Of a DNA stretch of 39,870 nucleotides, positions 26,686 through 34,563 are shown piece after piece. The position numbers were made by a program, and so were the translations under genes. The DNA comes from an uncultured beta proteobacterium (GTDB lineage Bacteria > Pseudomonadota > Gammaproteobacteria > Burkholderiales > Rhodocyclaceae): positions 1 through 39,870 of the forward strand of contig CAINHS010000027.1 of the NCBI GenBank assembly GCA_903848955.1. Reading direction: 5' to 3'. Position 1 is the first letter of the stretch. The number at the start of each line of letters is the position of its first letter. The notes under the pieces were generated by a model that was given only the letters and a program-made list of their open reading frames with translations, was not told where the DNA came from and made no database searches.

Positions 26686-27453
26686 ATGAAAGTTCGCATT
26701 CTCGGTTGTAGCGGCGGCATCGGCGGGCGGCATCTGCGCACCACGTCGTTTCTGGTCGACAACGATATCCTGATCGACGCCGGCACCGGCGTCGGCGACT
26801 TGGCGATTGCCGAACTGGCGCAGATTGATCACGTCTTCGTCACCCATTCGCATCTGGACCATCTGGCCTGCCTGCCGTTCATGATCGATACCGTGGGCGA
26901 CATGCGCAATCGGCCGCTGATATTGCATGCCACCGAAGCCACGCTGGAGATCATTCGTTCGCACATCTTCAACTGGGCGATATGGCCTGATTTCAGCGAG
27001 ATACCCTCGCCGGAGAAGCCCTTTCTACGGTTTTCCCCGATACGCGTCGGCGAAACGGTAGACCTTGACGGCCGCAAAGTGATTCCGCTCCCGGCGAATC
27101 ACACGGTACCGTCTGTCGGTTACCAGCTTGATTCCGGGCAGGCCAGCCTGGTATTTACCGGCGATACCGGGCCTTGCCCGGAACTCTGGGAGCAGGTCAA
27201 TCGGATTCGCAATCTGCGCTACCTGATCATCGAGTGTGCGTTCTCTGACCGGGAGAAACGGCTGGCTGTTGCATCGCTGCATTTGTGTCCGAGCATGCTG
27301 CTGGAAGAATTGACAAATCTGCAGCGCGACGCCGAGATTTTCGTTACCCATCTGAAGCCCGGCCAGATCGAATTGACCATGCAGGAGATCGAAGACTGCA
27401 TTGGCGAACTCCGCCCCGGAATGCTGCAGAACAATCAGTTGTTTGAAATCTGA
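26686..27453 (+). CDS. MBL-fold cyclic-nucleotide phosphodiesterase (class II type)
   Basis: A 255-residue metallo-beta-lactamase-fold protein. The complete dinuclear motif HSHLDH lies at residues 54-59, further ligands are the His in PANHTVPS and the Asp in VFTGDTG, and the last His in THLKPGQ. The N-terminal MKVRILGCSGGIGGR and the GYQLDSG segment resemble class II cAMP phosphodiesterases (yeast PDE1, Vibrio CpdP). Between an adenylate cyclase and a cNMP-binding protein, hydrolysis of cAMP is the natural reading. An RNase Z-type or other phosphodiesterase activity is the alternative. The ATG at 26686 starts the fold; the stop is 2 bases from the next ATG. Confidence 0.82.
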   Translation: MKVRILGCSGGIGGRHLRTTSFLVDNDILIDAGTGVGDLAIAELAQIDHVFVTHSHLDHLACLPFMIDTVGDMRNRPLILHATEATLEIIRSHIFNWAIWPDFSEIPSPEKPFLRFSPIRVGETVDLDGRKVIPLPANHTVPSVGYQLDSGQASLVFTGDTGPCPELWEQVNRIRNLRYLIIECAFSDREKRLAVASLHLCPSMLLEELTNLQRDAEIFVTHLKPGQIELTMQEIEDCIGELRPGMLQNNQLFEI

Positions 27454-27455
27454 TC

Positions 27456-28523
27456 ATGGCCGCTACGGTGAGCATTGACCAGTTGGCCCGTCTGCAGCCC
27501 CTGATGTCCCTCGGCACTGCGGGTTTGCGGCTGTTGCTGCCGCTGTGCCGGATGCACACCTTCACCCGTGCCAGCGACCCGTTTCGCGTCACCGAGTGGA
27601 GCGGTCAGGTGGTCTATCTGGTGCGGGGACAACTGCGGATGGATATGGCCGACGGCAGTTCGCGCGTTCTGGTCGGCAGTCACGATCTCGGCGCGGCGCC
27701 GATTGCGCGCGGCGGCAAGACCCCGCGCGCCGGCAAGGCAATCACGGAGATCGAACTTCTCAGCCTGGAGGAAGATTCTCTCGACATCCTGGTGACCTGG
27801 AACCAACTGGCCGCCACCGGCGACGGTACAACAGGCAGCGCCGAACAAACCGACTGGCGCATGATGTCCGGCATGTTCGCTGTGGACAACCTCACGGTCG
27901 GTGCCTTTGCATCCCTGCCGCCGGCGAATATTCAGGCTTTGCTGGCCAAGTTCTCCCGGGTTCCGGCAAAGCGCGGCCAGGTCATAATCAGGCAGGGCGA
28001 TCCCGGCGATTGCTACTACGTGATCGAAAGCGGACGCTGCAAGGTTTCCCGACTGGTTGCCGGATTGCCGGTGCAACTGGCCGAGTTGCGGGAAGGCGAC
28101 GCTTTTGGCGAAGAGGCCCTGGTGGCCGATACGGTGCGCAATGCAACGGTGACGATGAATACCGACGGGACGCTGCTGTGCCTGGCGAAGCAGGATTTCG
28201 ACCGGCTGTTGCGCGCGCCGCTGTTGCAGAAAGTGACGGGTGACGAGGCGGAGCGAAGGGTTGCTGCCGGCGCGACCTGGATTGATGTGCGCTTCCCCGC
28301 CGAATATCAAAGCGACGGCTATCCGGGCGCCATCAACATTCCGCTCAACGACATTCGTCAGTCCTCGGCGGCGCTCAATCCGGCGAAGGACTATATTGTT
28401 TATTGCCAGACGGGGCGTCGCAGTTCCGCCGCGGCATTCTTGCTTTCCCAGCGTGGATTTCATGCGGCCCTGCTCGACGGCGGCATGAGGGCGCGCGCTG
28501 GCGCCATGGAGTCATTCGAATGA
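27456..28523 (+). CDS. Cyclic-nucleotide-binding/rhodanese fusion protein
   Basis: A 355-residue cytoplasmic protein with no DNA-binding domain. An N-terminal cNMP-like barrel (about 15-115) appears degenerate; a second barrel (about 148-255) has the phosphate-cassette region EGDAFGEEALVADTVRNATV that is typical of functional cAMP or cGMP binding. The C-terminal rhodanese domain (about 265-350) retains its Cys (C317) in CQTGRRS. Sensing of cAMP coupled to sulfurtransfer or a protein-binding rhodanese fold is likely. The last codons overlap the start of the GAF-ATPase gene by ATGA, linking a cAMP reader to the pilus motor. Confidence 0.88.
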   Translation: MAATVSIDQLARLQPLMSLGTAGLRLLLPLCRMHTFTRASDPFRVTEWSGQVVYLVRGQLRMDMADGSSRVLVGSHDLGAAPIARGGKTPRAGKAITEIELLSLEEDSLDILVTWNQLAATGDGTTGSAEQTDWRMMSGMFAVDNLTVGAFASLPPANIQALLAKFSRVPAKRGQVIIRQGDPGDCYYVIESGRCKVSRLVAGLPVQLAELREGDAFGEEALVADTVRNATVTMNTDGTLLCLAKQDFDRLLRAPLLQKVTGDEAERRVAAGATWIDVRFPAEYQSDGYPGAINIPLNDIRQSSAALNPAKDYIVYCQTGRRSSAAAFLLSQRGFHAALLDGGMRARAGAMESFE

Positions 28524-30898
28524 GTGTCGTTTCTGCTGCTTCGGCGGCGGCCGCCGGATCAGATACAGACAGCCGCCTTGTCTTCTTCAAGAACCTGCAG
28601 GTCGTTACCAACAAGATTCACGCTACCGCCAACATTGACGAAATCATGCTGGAATTGTCCGGCGAAATCTGCAATTTGTTCAATGCCGATCGCCTGACCA
28701 TCTATTCCGTCGGTGACGATAAAGCCTCGATTGTTTCGAAGGTCAAGACGGGCCTGAATTCCTTCAAGGATCTGCGTCTGCCGATCGCCGACCAGAGCAT
28801 CGCCGGCTATGTGGCGCTGGCCAGGAAGACCGTGAACATCCGCGACGTCTATGATGAGACGGAGCTCAGGGCGATCAATCCGTCGCTGCGTTTCCTGCAG
28901 GAAGTCGACAAGCGCACCGGATATCGCACCAAGCAGATGCTGGTGGGGCCGATTGTCGATGCCCAGAGCGCTGACCTGCTCGGTGTCGTCCAGATCATCA
29001 ACAACAAGGTCGGCAGCCCTTTTGCAGCGGTTGTCCAGGAAGGCATCAAGGGTCTGTGCGAAACCCTGGCGATCGCCTTCAATCAGCGCAGCAAGCCGGC
29101 TCCGGCGGTCAAGACAAAGTACGACTTCCTGGTGTCGGACGCCGTCATTTCGGCGCAGGAACTGGAACTGGCGTCGCGCACCGCGCGGCGCAAGAATCTG
29201 GACATCGAGGAAGTTCTGGTCAATGAGTTCCAGGTCAAGCATCAGGCTCTCGGTCTTGCCTTGTCCAAGTTCTTCAATGTGCCTTACGAGCCGTTCAGAT
29301 CCGATCGCATCAAGCCCATGGACTTGCTCAAGAATCTCAAGCGGGATTTTCTCGAGCAGGCGAAATGGGCCCCGGTGGAGGACGGCCCCGATGGCGTCAT
29401 GGTGGTCTGCATGGACCCGGAGCAGGTCAAGGGTTCGCGCGTGGTCAACAACGTTTTCCCGCGCTCCAAGGCCGCCTATCGGGTCACTACCAACCACGAG
29501 TTCGTGCAGACGCTGGATCAGCTGTTCGGTGCTACCGGCGTCCCCGGCTTCACGGATGACAGTTCGGTCGGCGACTTGCTGTCGACCCTTGATCAGGACG
29601 AAATGGAGGGTGACGGCGGCAGCGGCACCGACGTGTCCGCGGCATCGGACAACGAACTGGTCAAGCTGGTCAACAAGGTCATCATCGACGCCTATCAGCA
29701 GGGTGCTTCGGACATTCACATCGAGCCGGGGCTGGGCAAGGACAAGGTCCTGATCCGCTTTCGCCGGGATGGTTCGCTGACGAAATACATCGAAGTGCCG
29801 GCCAGCTATCGCAACGCGATGGTGGCCCGCCTCAAGATCATGTGCGACCTGGATATTGCCGAGCGTCGCAAGCCGCAGGACGGCAAGATCAAGTTCAAAA
29901 AATATGGCCCGCTCGACATCGAGTTGCGGGTGGCGACGATTCCCACGACCGGCGGCGTCGAAGACGTCGTGATGCGCATCCTCGCCGGCGGCGAGCCGAT
30001 ACCGCTGGACAAGCTGGGTGTGCTGCCGACCAATCTGGGCAAGCTCAAGACGACCATCGCCAAGCCCTACGGACTGTTCTTCGTCTGCGGCCCTACCGGT
30101 TCCGGCAAGACCACCACGCTGCACTCGGTGCTGGGCTATCTGAATACGGTGGATACCAAGATCTGGACTGCCGAGGATCCGGTCGAAATCACGCAGAAGG
30201 GTCTGCGTCAGGTCCAGGTCAACAAGAAGGTGATGGATTTCCCGATGGTGATGAAGGCCTTCCTCCGCGCCGATCCGGACATCATCATGGTGGGCGAAAT
30301 GCGCGATGCCGAAACCACCGGCATCGGCATCGAAGCATCGCTTACCGGTCACCTGGTGTTCGCCACTTTGCACACCAACAGCGCCCCCGAATCGATCATC
30401 CGCCTGCTCGACATGGGCATGGATCCCTTCAACTTCTCCGATGCCCTGCTCGGGATTCTGGCGCAGCGCCTGGCCAAGCGCCTGTGCAAGTGCAAGGAAA
30501 GCTACACGCCCGACGAAGATGAAGTCAGGCTGTTCATGAAAGAGTACTGCAGCGAGCTGGAAAATACCGCAAGCTTCCAGAAAGACATGGAGGGCTCCTA
30601 TGCGGCGACGAAGGCGCGCCTGATCAAGGACTACGGCAAGGACGGTCACATGGTGTTCACCCGGGCCAAGGGTTGCGACACATGCGGCGGCAGCGGCTAC
30701 AAGGGGCGCGTCGGCTTGCATGAATTGATGATCGGCACCGAGCCGCTGAAAAAGCTGATTCAGGAGCACGCCCGGGTGGTGCAGCTGTTCGCCCAGGCGC
30801 TGGAGGACGGCATGCTTACGCTGAAGATGGACGGCCTCGAAAAGGCCTTGCAGGGGGTCACCGACCTCAAACAGGTGCGGGCCGTCTGTATCAAGTAA
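28520..30898 (+). CDS. GAF-domain PilB/GspE-type assembly ATPase
   Basis: A 792-residue fusion. An N-terminal GAF domain (about 20-200) is followed by a MshEN/GspE N-terminal-like domain (about 205-350) and a secretion ATPase domain. Walker A is GPTGSGKTT near residue 524, the Asp box region IWTAEDPVE follows, Walker B is DIIMVGEMRDAET, and a CxC plus CDTCGGSG pair forms the usual zinc site. Such ATPases power extension of type IV pili or type II secretion pseudopili from the inner membrane. The MshEN region lacks the RLGE-type c-di-GMP motif. The fused GAF domain is unusual for PilB and may bind a cyclic nucleotide. No platform protein or retraction ATPase is encoded in the window. Confidence 0.9.
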   Translation: MSVVSAASAAAAGSDTDSRLVFFKNLQVVTNKIHATANIDEIMLELSGEICNLFNADRLTIYSVGDDKASIVSKVKTGLNSFKDLRLPIADQSIAGYVALARKTVNIRDVYDETELRAINPSLRFLQEVDKRTGYRTKQMLVGPIVDAQSADLLGVVQIINNKVGSPFAAVVQEGIKGLCETLAIAFNQRSKPAPAVKTKYDFLVSDAVISAQELELASRTARRKNLDIEEVLVNEFQVKHQALGLALSKFFNVPYEPFRSDRIKPMDLLKNLKRDFLEQAKWAPVEDGPDGVMVVCMDPEQVKGSRVVNNVFPRSKAAYRVTTNHEFVQTLDQLFGATGVPGFTDDSSVGDLLSTLDQDEMEGDGGSGTDVSAASDNELVKLVNKVIIDAYQQGASDIHIEPGLGKDKVLIRFRRDGSLTKYIEVPASYRNAMVARLKIMCDLDIAERRKPQDGKIKFKKYGPLDIELRVATIPTTGGVEDVVMRILAGGEPIPLDKLGVLPTNLGKLKTTIAKPYGLFFVCGPTGSGKTTTLHSVLGYLNTVDTKIWTAEDPVEITQKGLRQVQVNKKVMDFPMVMKAFLRADPDIIMVGEMRDAETTGIGIEASLTGHLVFATLHTNSAPESIIRLLDMGMDPFNFSDALLGILAQRLAKRLCKCKESYTPDEDEVRLFMKEYCSELENTASFQKDMEGSYAATKARLIKDYGKDGHMVFTRAKGCDTCGGSGYKGRVGLHELMIGTEPLKKLIQEHARVVQLFAQALEDGMLTLKMDGLEKALQGVTDLKQVRAVCIK

Positions 30899-30907
30899 GG
30901 AGGCAAC

Positions 30908-32530
30908 ATGGATAGCTCCAGCGATTTGTTCCGCCGTCTTGAACAGCTGAATGCCATCGGCGCTTCGCTTTCCAAGGAGCGCGATACCGACCGGCTGCTT
31001 GAATCCATCCTGGTGGCGGCCAAGACCATTACCCATGCCGACGGCGGCACCCTGTATCGCATGACGGAAGACCGCCGCGCGTTGCGCTTCGAGATCCTGC
31101 GCACCGATTCGCTGAAAATCGCCATGGGCGGCACCACCGGCAACGCCATCAACTTTCCGAACCTGCCGCTGGTCAACAGCACGGGCCAGCCCAACGATGC
31201 GATGGTGGCTGCCTATGCCGCCATTCACGACAAGACGGTGAATATCGTCGATGCCTACACCGAGGCCGGTTTCGACTTTTCCGGCACCCGCAGTTTTGAC
31301 CAGCGCACCGGTTATCGCTCGCAGTCATTCCTCACAGTGCCGATGAAAAACCACGAGGGCGAGATCATCGGCGTGCTGCAACTGATCAACGCCCTCGATC
31401 CGGCGAACGGTCAGGTCACTCCGTTCTCGTTGGCCGACCAGAGCCTTGCCGAGTCGCTCGCCTCACAGGCCGCCATTGCCCTGACCAATCGCCTGCTGAT
31501 CACCCAGCTTGAAGAACTGTTCGAGGCCTTCATCAACCTGATCAACCTGGCGATTGACGAAAAATCGCCCTATACCGGCGGCCATTGCCAGCGCGTTCCG
31601 GCCTTGACCATGATGCTGGCCGATGCGGCTGACGCCGTGCAGGAAGGACCGCTGGCCGCGTTCAGGATGGACGACCGCGACCACTACGAACTCAAGATCG
31701 CCGGCCTGCTGCACGACTGCGGCAAGGTCACCACGCCGGTCCATGTGGTCGACAAGGCGACCAAGCTGCAAACCCTGTTCGATCGCATCCACCTGGTCGA
31801 CACCCGCTTTGAAGTGCTCAAGCGCGATGCCGAGATCAGTGCGCTGCGCAAGCAACTCGCCCTGCGCGAAAAAGTCGACGCCGCGGCGGACGCGGGGATC
31901 TGGCGGGACTACCACGAGGAAGTTCGCAAACTGGACGATGAGCGCGAGTTCCTGCGCAAGGCCAATGTCGGTGGCGAGAAGATGAATGACGAGGATCTCC
32001 AGCGCGTGCGCGACATCGGCAGCCATCGCAAGTGGCGCAACGTCGATGCCGTGGTATCGGATTTCCTTAGTGCCGATGAGGCCGACAATCTGACCATCCG
32101 CGCCGGTACCCTGACGCAGAAGGAGCGCGAGGTCATCAACCACCACATCGTCGCCACCATCAAGATGCTGGAACAGCTGCCGTGGCCGAAGCATCTGACC
32201 AGGGTGCCCGAATACGCCGGCGGCCATCACGAGCGCATGGACGGCAAGGGCTACCCCAGGGGCCTCACGCGCGAGCAGATGTCGGTGCAGGCAAGGATGA
32301 TGGGCATCGCCGACATCTTCGAGGCGCTGACCGCCCGCGACCGCCCCTACAAGGCCGGCATGAAGCTGTCGCAGGCGATGGACATCATGGCCAATTTCAA
32401 GAAGGGCGGCCATATCGACCCCGACCTGTTCGATGTTTTCGTCAACCAGGGCGTCTATCGGCGTTATGCCGAGCAGTTTCTTGATCCGGGACAACTGGAT
32501 CAGGTCGATGAATCCGCCCTGACAGCATAA
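30908..32530 (+). CDS. GAF-HD-GYP phosphodiesterase
   Basis: A 540-residue protein with an N-terminal GAF domain (about 5-195), similar in layout to the GAF domain of the preceding ATPase, and a C-terminal HD-GYP domain that hydrolyses c-di-GMP. The HD pair is at residue 269 (LLHDCGK), HH at 412 (INHHIVAT), and HHERMDGKGYP begins near 440, so metal-binding and GYP residues are present. About 110 extra residues, partly coiled-coil in character, separate HDxGK from HHIV where about 30 are usual. It follows the ATPase by 9 bases, with GGAGG upstream. It likely lowers c-di-GMP near the motor. Confidence 0.88.
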   Translation: MDSSSDLFRRLEQLNAIGASLSKERDTDRLLESILVAAKTITHADGGTLYRMTEDRRALRFEILRTDSLKIAMGGTTGNAINFPNLPLVNSTGQPNDAMVAAYAAIHDKTVNIVDAYTEAGFDFSGTRSFDQRTGYRSQSFLTVPMKNHEGEIIGVLQLINALDPANGQVTPFSLADQSLAESLASQAAIALTNRLLITQLEELFEAFINLINLAIDEKSPYTGGHCQRVPALTMMLADAADAVQEGPLAAFRMDDRDHYELKIAGLLHDCGKVTTPVHVVDKATKLQTLFDRIHLVDTRFEVLKRDAEISALRKQLALREKVDAAADAGIWRDYHEEVRKLDDEREFLRKANVGGEKMNDEDLQRVRDIGSHRKWRNVDAVVSDFLSADEADNLTIRAGTLTQKEREVINHHIVATIKMLEQLPWPKHLTRVPEYAGGHHERMDGKGYPRGLTREQMSVQARMMGIADIFEALTARDRPYKAGMKLSQAMDIMANFKKGGHIDPDLFDVFVNQGVYRRYAEQFLDPGQLDQVDESALTA

Positions 32531-32647
32531 TTTTGGCCCGGCCCGGCCCGGGCCGCCGCTGACGCTTCTGGGCGCGACAGGTGACGTTTTTTGTCAGTAT
32601 ATGGGCGCCGAATTGTCCGGGAGCATGGCAGGGCTTTGGTTCTACGC

Positions 32648-32662
32648 TGGCCCGATTTGTGC
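32648..32662 (+). promoter_or_regulatory. Sigma-54 promoter of the short pilin
   Basis: CTGGCCCGATTTGTGCT includes GG at 32649-32650 and GC at 32661-32662 with the exact sigma-54 spacing, and differs from the YTGGCACGN4TTGCW consensus at only two key positions. Transcription would start near 32674, giving a leader of about 42 bases with a small ACGAC/GTCGT hairpin and an AAGGAG site. Sigma-54 with PilR is the classic control of type IV pilin genes; the regulator is not in the window. Confidence 0.6.
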
Positions 32663-32715
32663 TTTGTATTCCGCTACGACAAACGTCGTTACTTTTTCCT
32701 AAAAGGAGCATCCGC

Positions 32716-32898
32716 ATGAAGAAGACGTTGCAAAAGGGTTTTACCCTGATCGAGCTGATGATCGTCGTCGCGATTATTGGCATTCTGGCCGCCATCGCCA
32801 TTCCGCAGTTCTCTGAGTACACGAAGAAGGCCGAGAACAAGTCCGCCCAGTCCGACGCCAAGAACGTCCTGACCCAAGCGATTGCGGCCAGTACCTAA
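32716..32898 (+). CDS. pilA: Truncated type IV pilin (PilA-N type), copy 1
   Basis: A 60-residue prepilin. The leader MKKTLQKG ends in the Gly cleaved by prepilin peptidase, and the mature protein of 52 residues starts with FTLIELM and carries Glu5. The hydrophobic helix [19 protein letters not shown] is complete, followed by only a short charged helix that ends AIAAST. The whole C-terminal globular domain of ordinary pilins is missing. This matches the short pilins of Geobacter. Aromatic residues in the mature chain are F1, F24 and Y27 only, fewer than in G. sulfurreducens PilA. AAGGAG at about 32703 fixes the start. Confidence 0.93.
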   Translation: MKKTLQKGFTLIELMIVVAIIGILAAIAIPQFSEYTKKAENKSAQSDAKNVLTQAIAAST

Positions 32899-32937
32899 GC
32901 GCGCGCCCGCTTATAACCTTTTAAAGGAATATACAGA

Positions 32938-33297
32938 ATGAAAAAGACTATCTTGGTCGTGGCACTGTGCGTCGCTTCGTCCGCAACTTGGGCCGCAACA
33001 CTTTGCACGACGGGAACCGGAACTGCGCATACCGTTGTTGCCAATATGTTCGTGAAGGTCACCTTTACTCCAAAGTGTTCGGCCAACACCAGCGTGGCTT
33101 TTCTTGAGAGCGCCAATACCGCAGCTGTAGGTGCGATCTCGACCAAGGGCAATCAGATTTTCTCGGGCCACTCCAATGGCGGCTCGGTAGGACTGCGTGC
33201 CGGCACCAGCTCCTGCGGCCTGACTGCAGCGACGGCTTGTGCCGCGGCTGACGCCAGCACTGCCGCGACTGACGCCTTGGCTGCCAGCTCGTCCTGA
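32938..33297 (+). CDS. Secreted split-pilin C-terminal partner (PilA-C/Spc-like)
   Basis: A 119-residue protein with a Sec signal peptide (1-19, cleaved near TWA-A). The mature part of about 100 residues is beta-strand-rich with four Cys (C23, C47, C93, C101) that could form two disulfides, followed by an Ala/Ser/Thr/Asp-rich tail. It lies 39 bases after the short pilin and before a terminator, the place of PilA-C (also called Spc) after PilA-N in Geobacter, where it supplies the missing globular part or stabilises the pilin. I infer that role from position, size and export signal; no diagnostic motif was recognised. Its base composition is visibly less GC-rich than most neighbours. Confidence 0.65.
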   Translation: MKKTILVVALCVASSATWAATLCTTGTGTAHTVVANMFVKVTFTPKCSANTSVAFLESANTAAVGAISTKGNQIFSGHSNGGSVGLRAGTSSCGLTAATACAAADASTAATDALAASSS

Positions 33298-33314
33298 TCA
33301 TTTCGGTGTCCAGG

Positions 33315-33346
33315 AAAAAAGCGCGCCCCGAGGCGCGCTTTTTTTT
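33315..33346 (+). terminator. Rho-independent terminator of the split-pilin unit
   Basis: GCGCGCC (33321-33327) and GGCGCGC (33332-33338) form a 7-bp GC stem with a 4-base loop, flanked by A-run and eight T. It isolates copy 1 and its partner from the second pilin. Confidence 0.93.
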
Positions 33347-33438
33347 GCCGTGCCGAGTCTGGCAACGTATTCACGGCTTCATCCGGGAGCAGCACGACAA
33401 CCGGATGATTCCCGGTCTCTTTCTTCAAGGGGGTCCGC

Positions 33439-33624
33439 ATGAGACAGACCTTGCAACAAGGTTTTACCCTGATCGAACTGATGATCGTGGTCGCGATCAT
33501 CGGCATTCTGGCCGCCATAGCGATTCCGCAGTTCAGCGAATACACCAAGAAAGCCGAGAACAAGGCCGCCCTGGCCGACGCCAAGAACATCATGACCCAG
33601 GCCGTCGCAGCGAGCATCTTGTAG
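33439..33624 (+). CDS. pilA: Truncated type IV pilin (PilA-N type), copy 2
   Basis: A 61-residue prepilin with leader MRQTLQQG and mature start FTLIELM. Residues 1-34 of the mature chain are identical to copy 1; differences are confined to the leader and the last third (for example [13 protein letters not shown], end ASIL). As in copy 1, the globular domain is absent. AAGGGGG at about 33427 precedes the ATG. It lies after the terminator of copy 1, and I see no clear sigma-54 site in the 93 bases between, so separate control is possible. The two genes are a recent tandem duplication, with synonymous changes along the helix region. Confidence 0.92.
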   Translation: MRQTLQQGFTLIELMIVVAIIGILAAIAIPQFSEYTKKAENKAALADAKNIMTQAVAASIL

Positions 33625-33741
33625 GCTTCCTGCATACCTGATGCCGCCCTGCCTTGTGAGGTTACAATACTCGCCGCGTTACCGGGTTGCGTTGCGCGAG
33701 CCCGGGAAATCCATGAATTCCGCAATGGCGAGTGCAAGCAA

Positions 33742-34542
33742 TTGATCAGCTTCCTGACCACCGCCTGGCGTGCCGGGCTGCGCAGCCGCAGCATCCAGGG
33801 CATCCTGATCCTCGGCGCACTGCTGGTAGGCGTCGCCTATCTGTCCGCCTCGTTTTCGCCGCGGCAGCCGCGCACGGTGGCGCTTGATGTCGGCTTGTCC
33901 GGCCTGCGCATTACCCTGATCCTGTTCGCCCTGTTCTGGGTGCAGGAACTGGTGGGGCGCGAGATCGAGCGGCGCACGGTGCTGTTTTCCCTGACCTACC
34001 CGGTGGCGCGCGGCAACTATGTGCTCGGCCGTTACCTGGGTGTCATCGGTCTGCTGGGGCTGGCGGCTTTGCTGCTCGGCCTGCTGCTGTGGCTGGCGGT
34101 GCTGACCACTGGCGGCGGTTACGAACAAGGCTTTGTCATCGCCGCGGGCTTGCCTTATTGGCTTACCGTCTTCGGCCTCTGGGTCGATGCGGCGGTGGTG
34201 GCCGCCTTTGCCCTGTGGCTGTCGACGTTTGCCACGGTGCCGATGCTGCCTCTCGCCCTCGGCCTGGCTTTCGCCGTCGGCGGCAAGAGCCTGGGCGCGG
34301 TGGCCGAATACCTGGGCAAGGGCGCGGACGGGGACGTCGAACTGATGCGCTTTGCTCCCGTCATCAACGCCATTCAGTGGGTGCTTCCCGACCTTTCGCG
34401 TCTCGACTGGCGCGCCTGGCCGATGTACGGGCTGGCGCCGGAGGCACTCGCCGTTGCATTGGGCCTGGCGCTGGCGGCCTGCTATGCCGCCCTGCTGATC
34501 GCGCTGGCCGTCATCACTTTCAGTCGCCGTGATTTTCAGTAG
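33742..34542 (+). CDS. ABC-2-type transporter permease
   Basis: A 266-residue integral membrane protein with about six hydrophobic segments, of the ABC-2 permease type (short hydrophilic start, ELVGREIERRTVLFSLTYPVAR loop after the second helix). The start codon is TTG at 33742; a 10-codon open frame from ATG 33713 ends in a TGA that overlaps it, so the first codons may be translationally coupled. It forms an exporter with the ATPase two genes downstream. Such exporters move lipids, glycans or small molecules out of the cytoplasm. The substrate is not evident. Confidence 0.82.
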   Translation: MISFLTTAWRAGLRSRSIQGILILGALLVGVAYLSASFSPRQPRTVALDVGLSGLRITLILFALFWVQELVGREIERRTVLFSLTYPVARGNYVLGRYLGVIGLLGLAALLLGLLLWLAVLTTGGGYEQGFVIAAGLPYWLTVFGLWVDAAVVAAFALWLSTFATVPMLPLALGLAFAVGGKSLGAVAEYLGKGADGDVELMRFAPVINAIQWVLPDLSRLDWRAWPMYGLAPEALAVALGLALAACYAALLIALAVITFSRRDFQ

Positions 34543-34563
34543 GCGTTCGCAGCCGGTGCCGTC

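Noticed and set aside
28559-31228. 889-codon open frame on the minus strand opposite the ATPase and HD-GYP genes
   Set aside because: It mirrors the codon bias of two well-supported plus-strand genes, crosses their junction, and its translation shows no domain. Similar antisense frames at 2378-3982, 36286-37845 and 15854-17440 were rejected for the same reason.
32624-32638. TGGCAGGGCTTTGGT as a sigma-54 promoter
   Set aside because: The -24 part fits but the -12 position reads TGGT with no GC at the required distance; the site at 32648-32662 fits better.
32716-33624. Claim of electrically conductive pili
   Set aside because: The mature short pilins retain only three aromatic residues each; sequence alone does not support conductivity.
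33713-33745. 10-codon leader peptide before the permease
   Set aside because: It is too short to call a gene; kept only as a note because its stop overlaps the TTG start.
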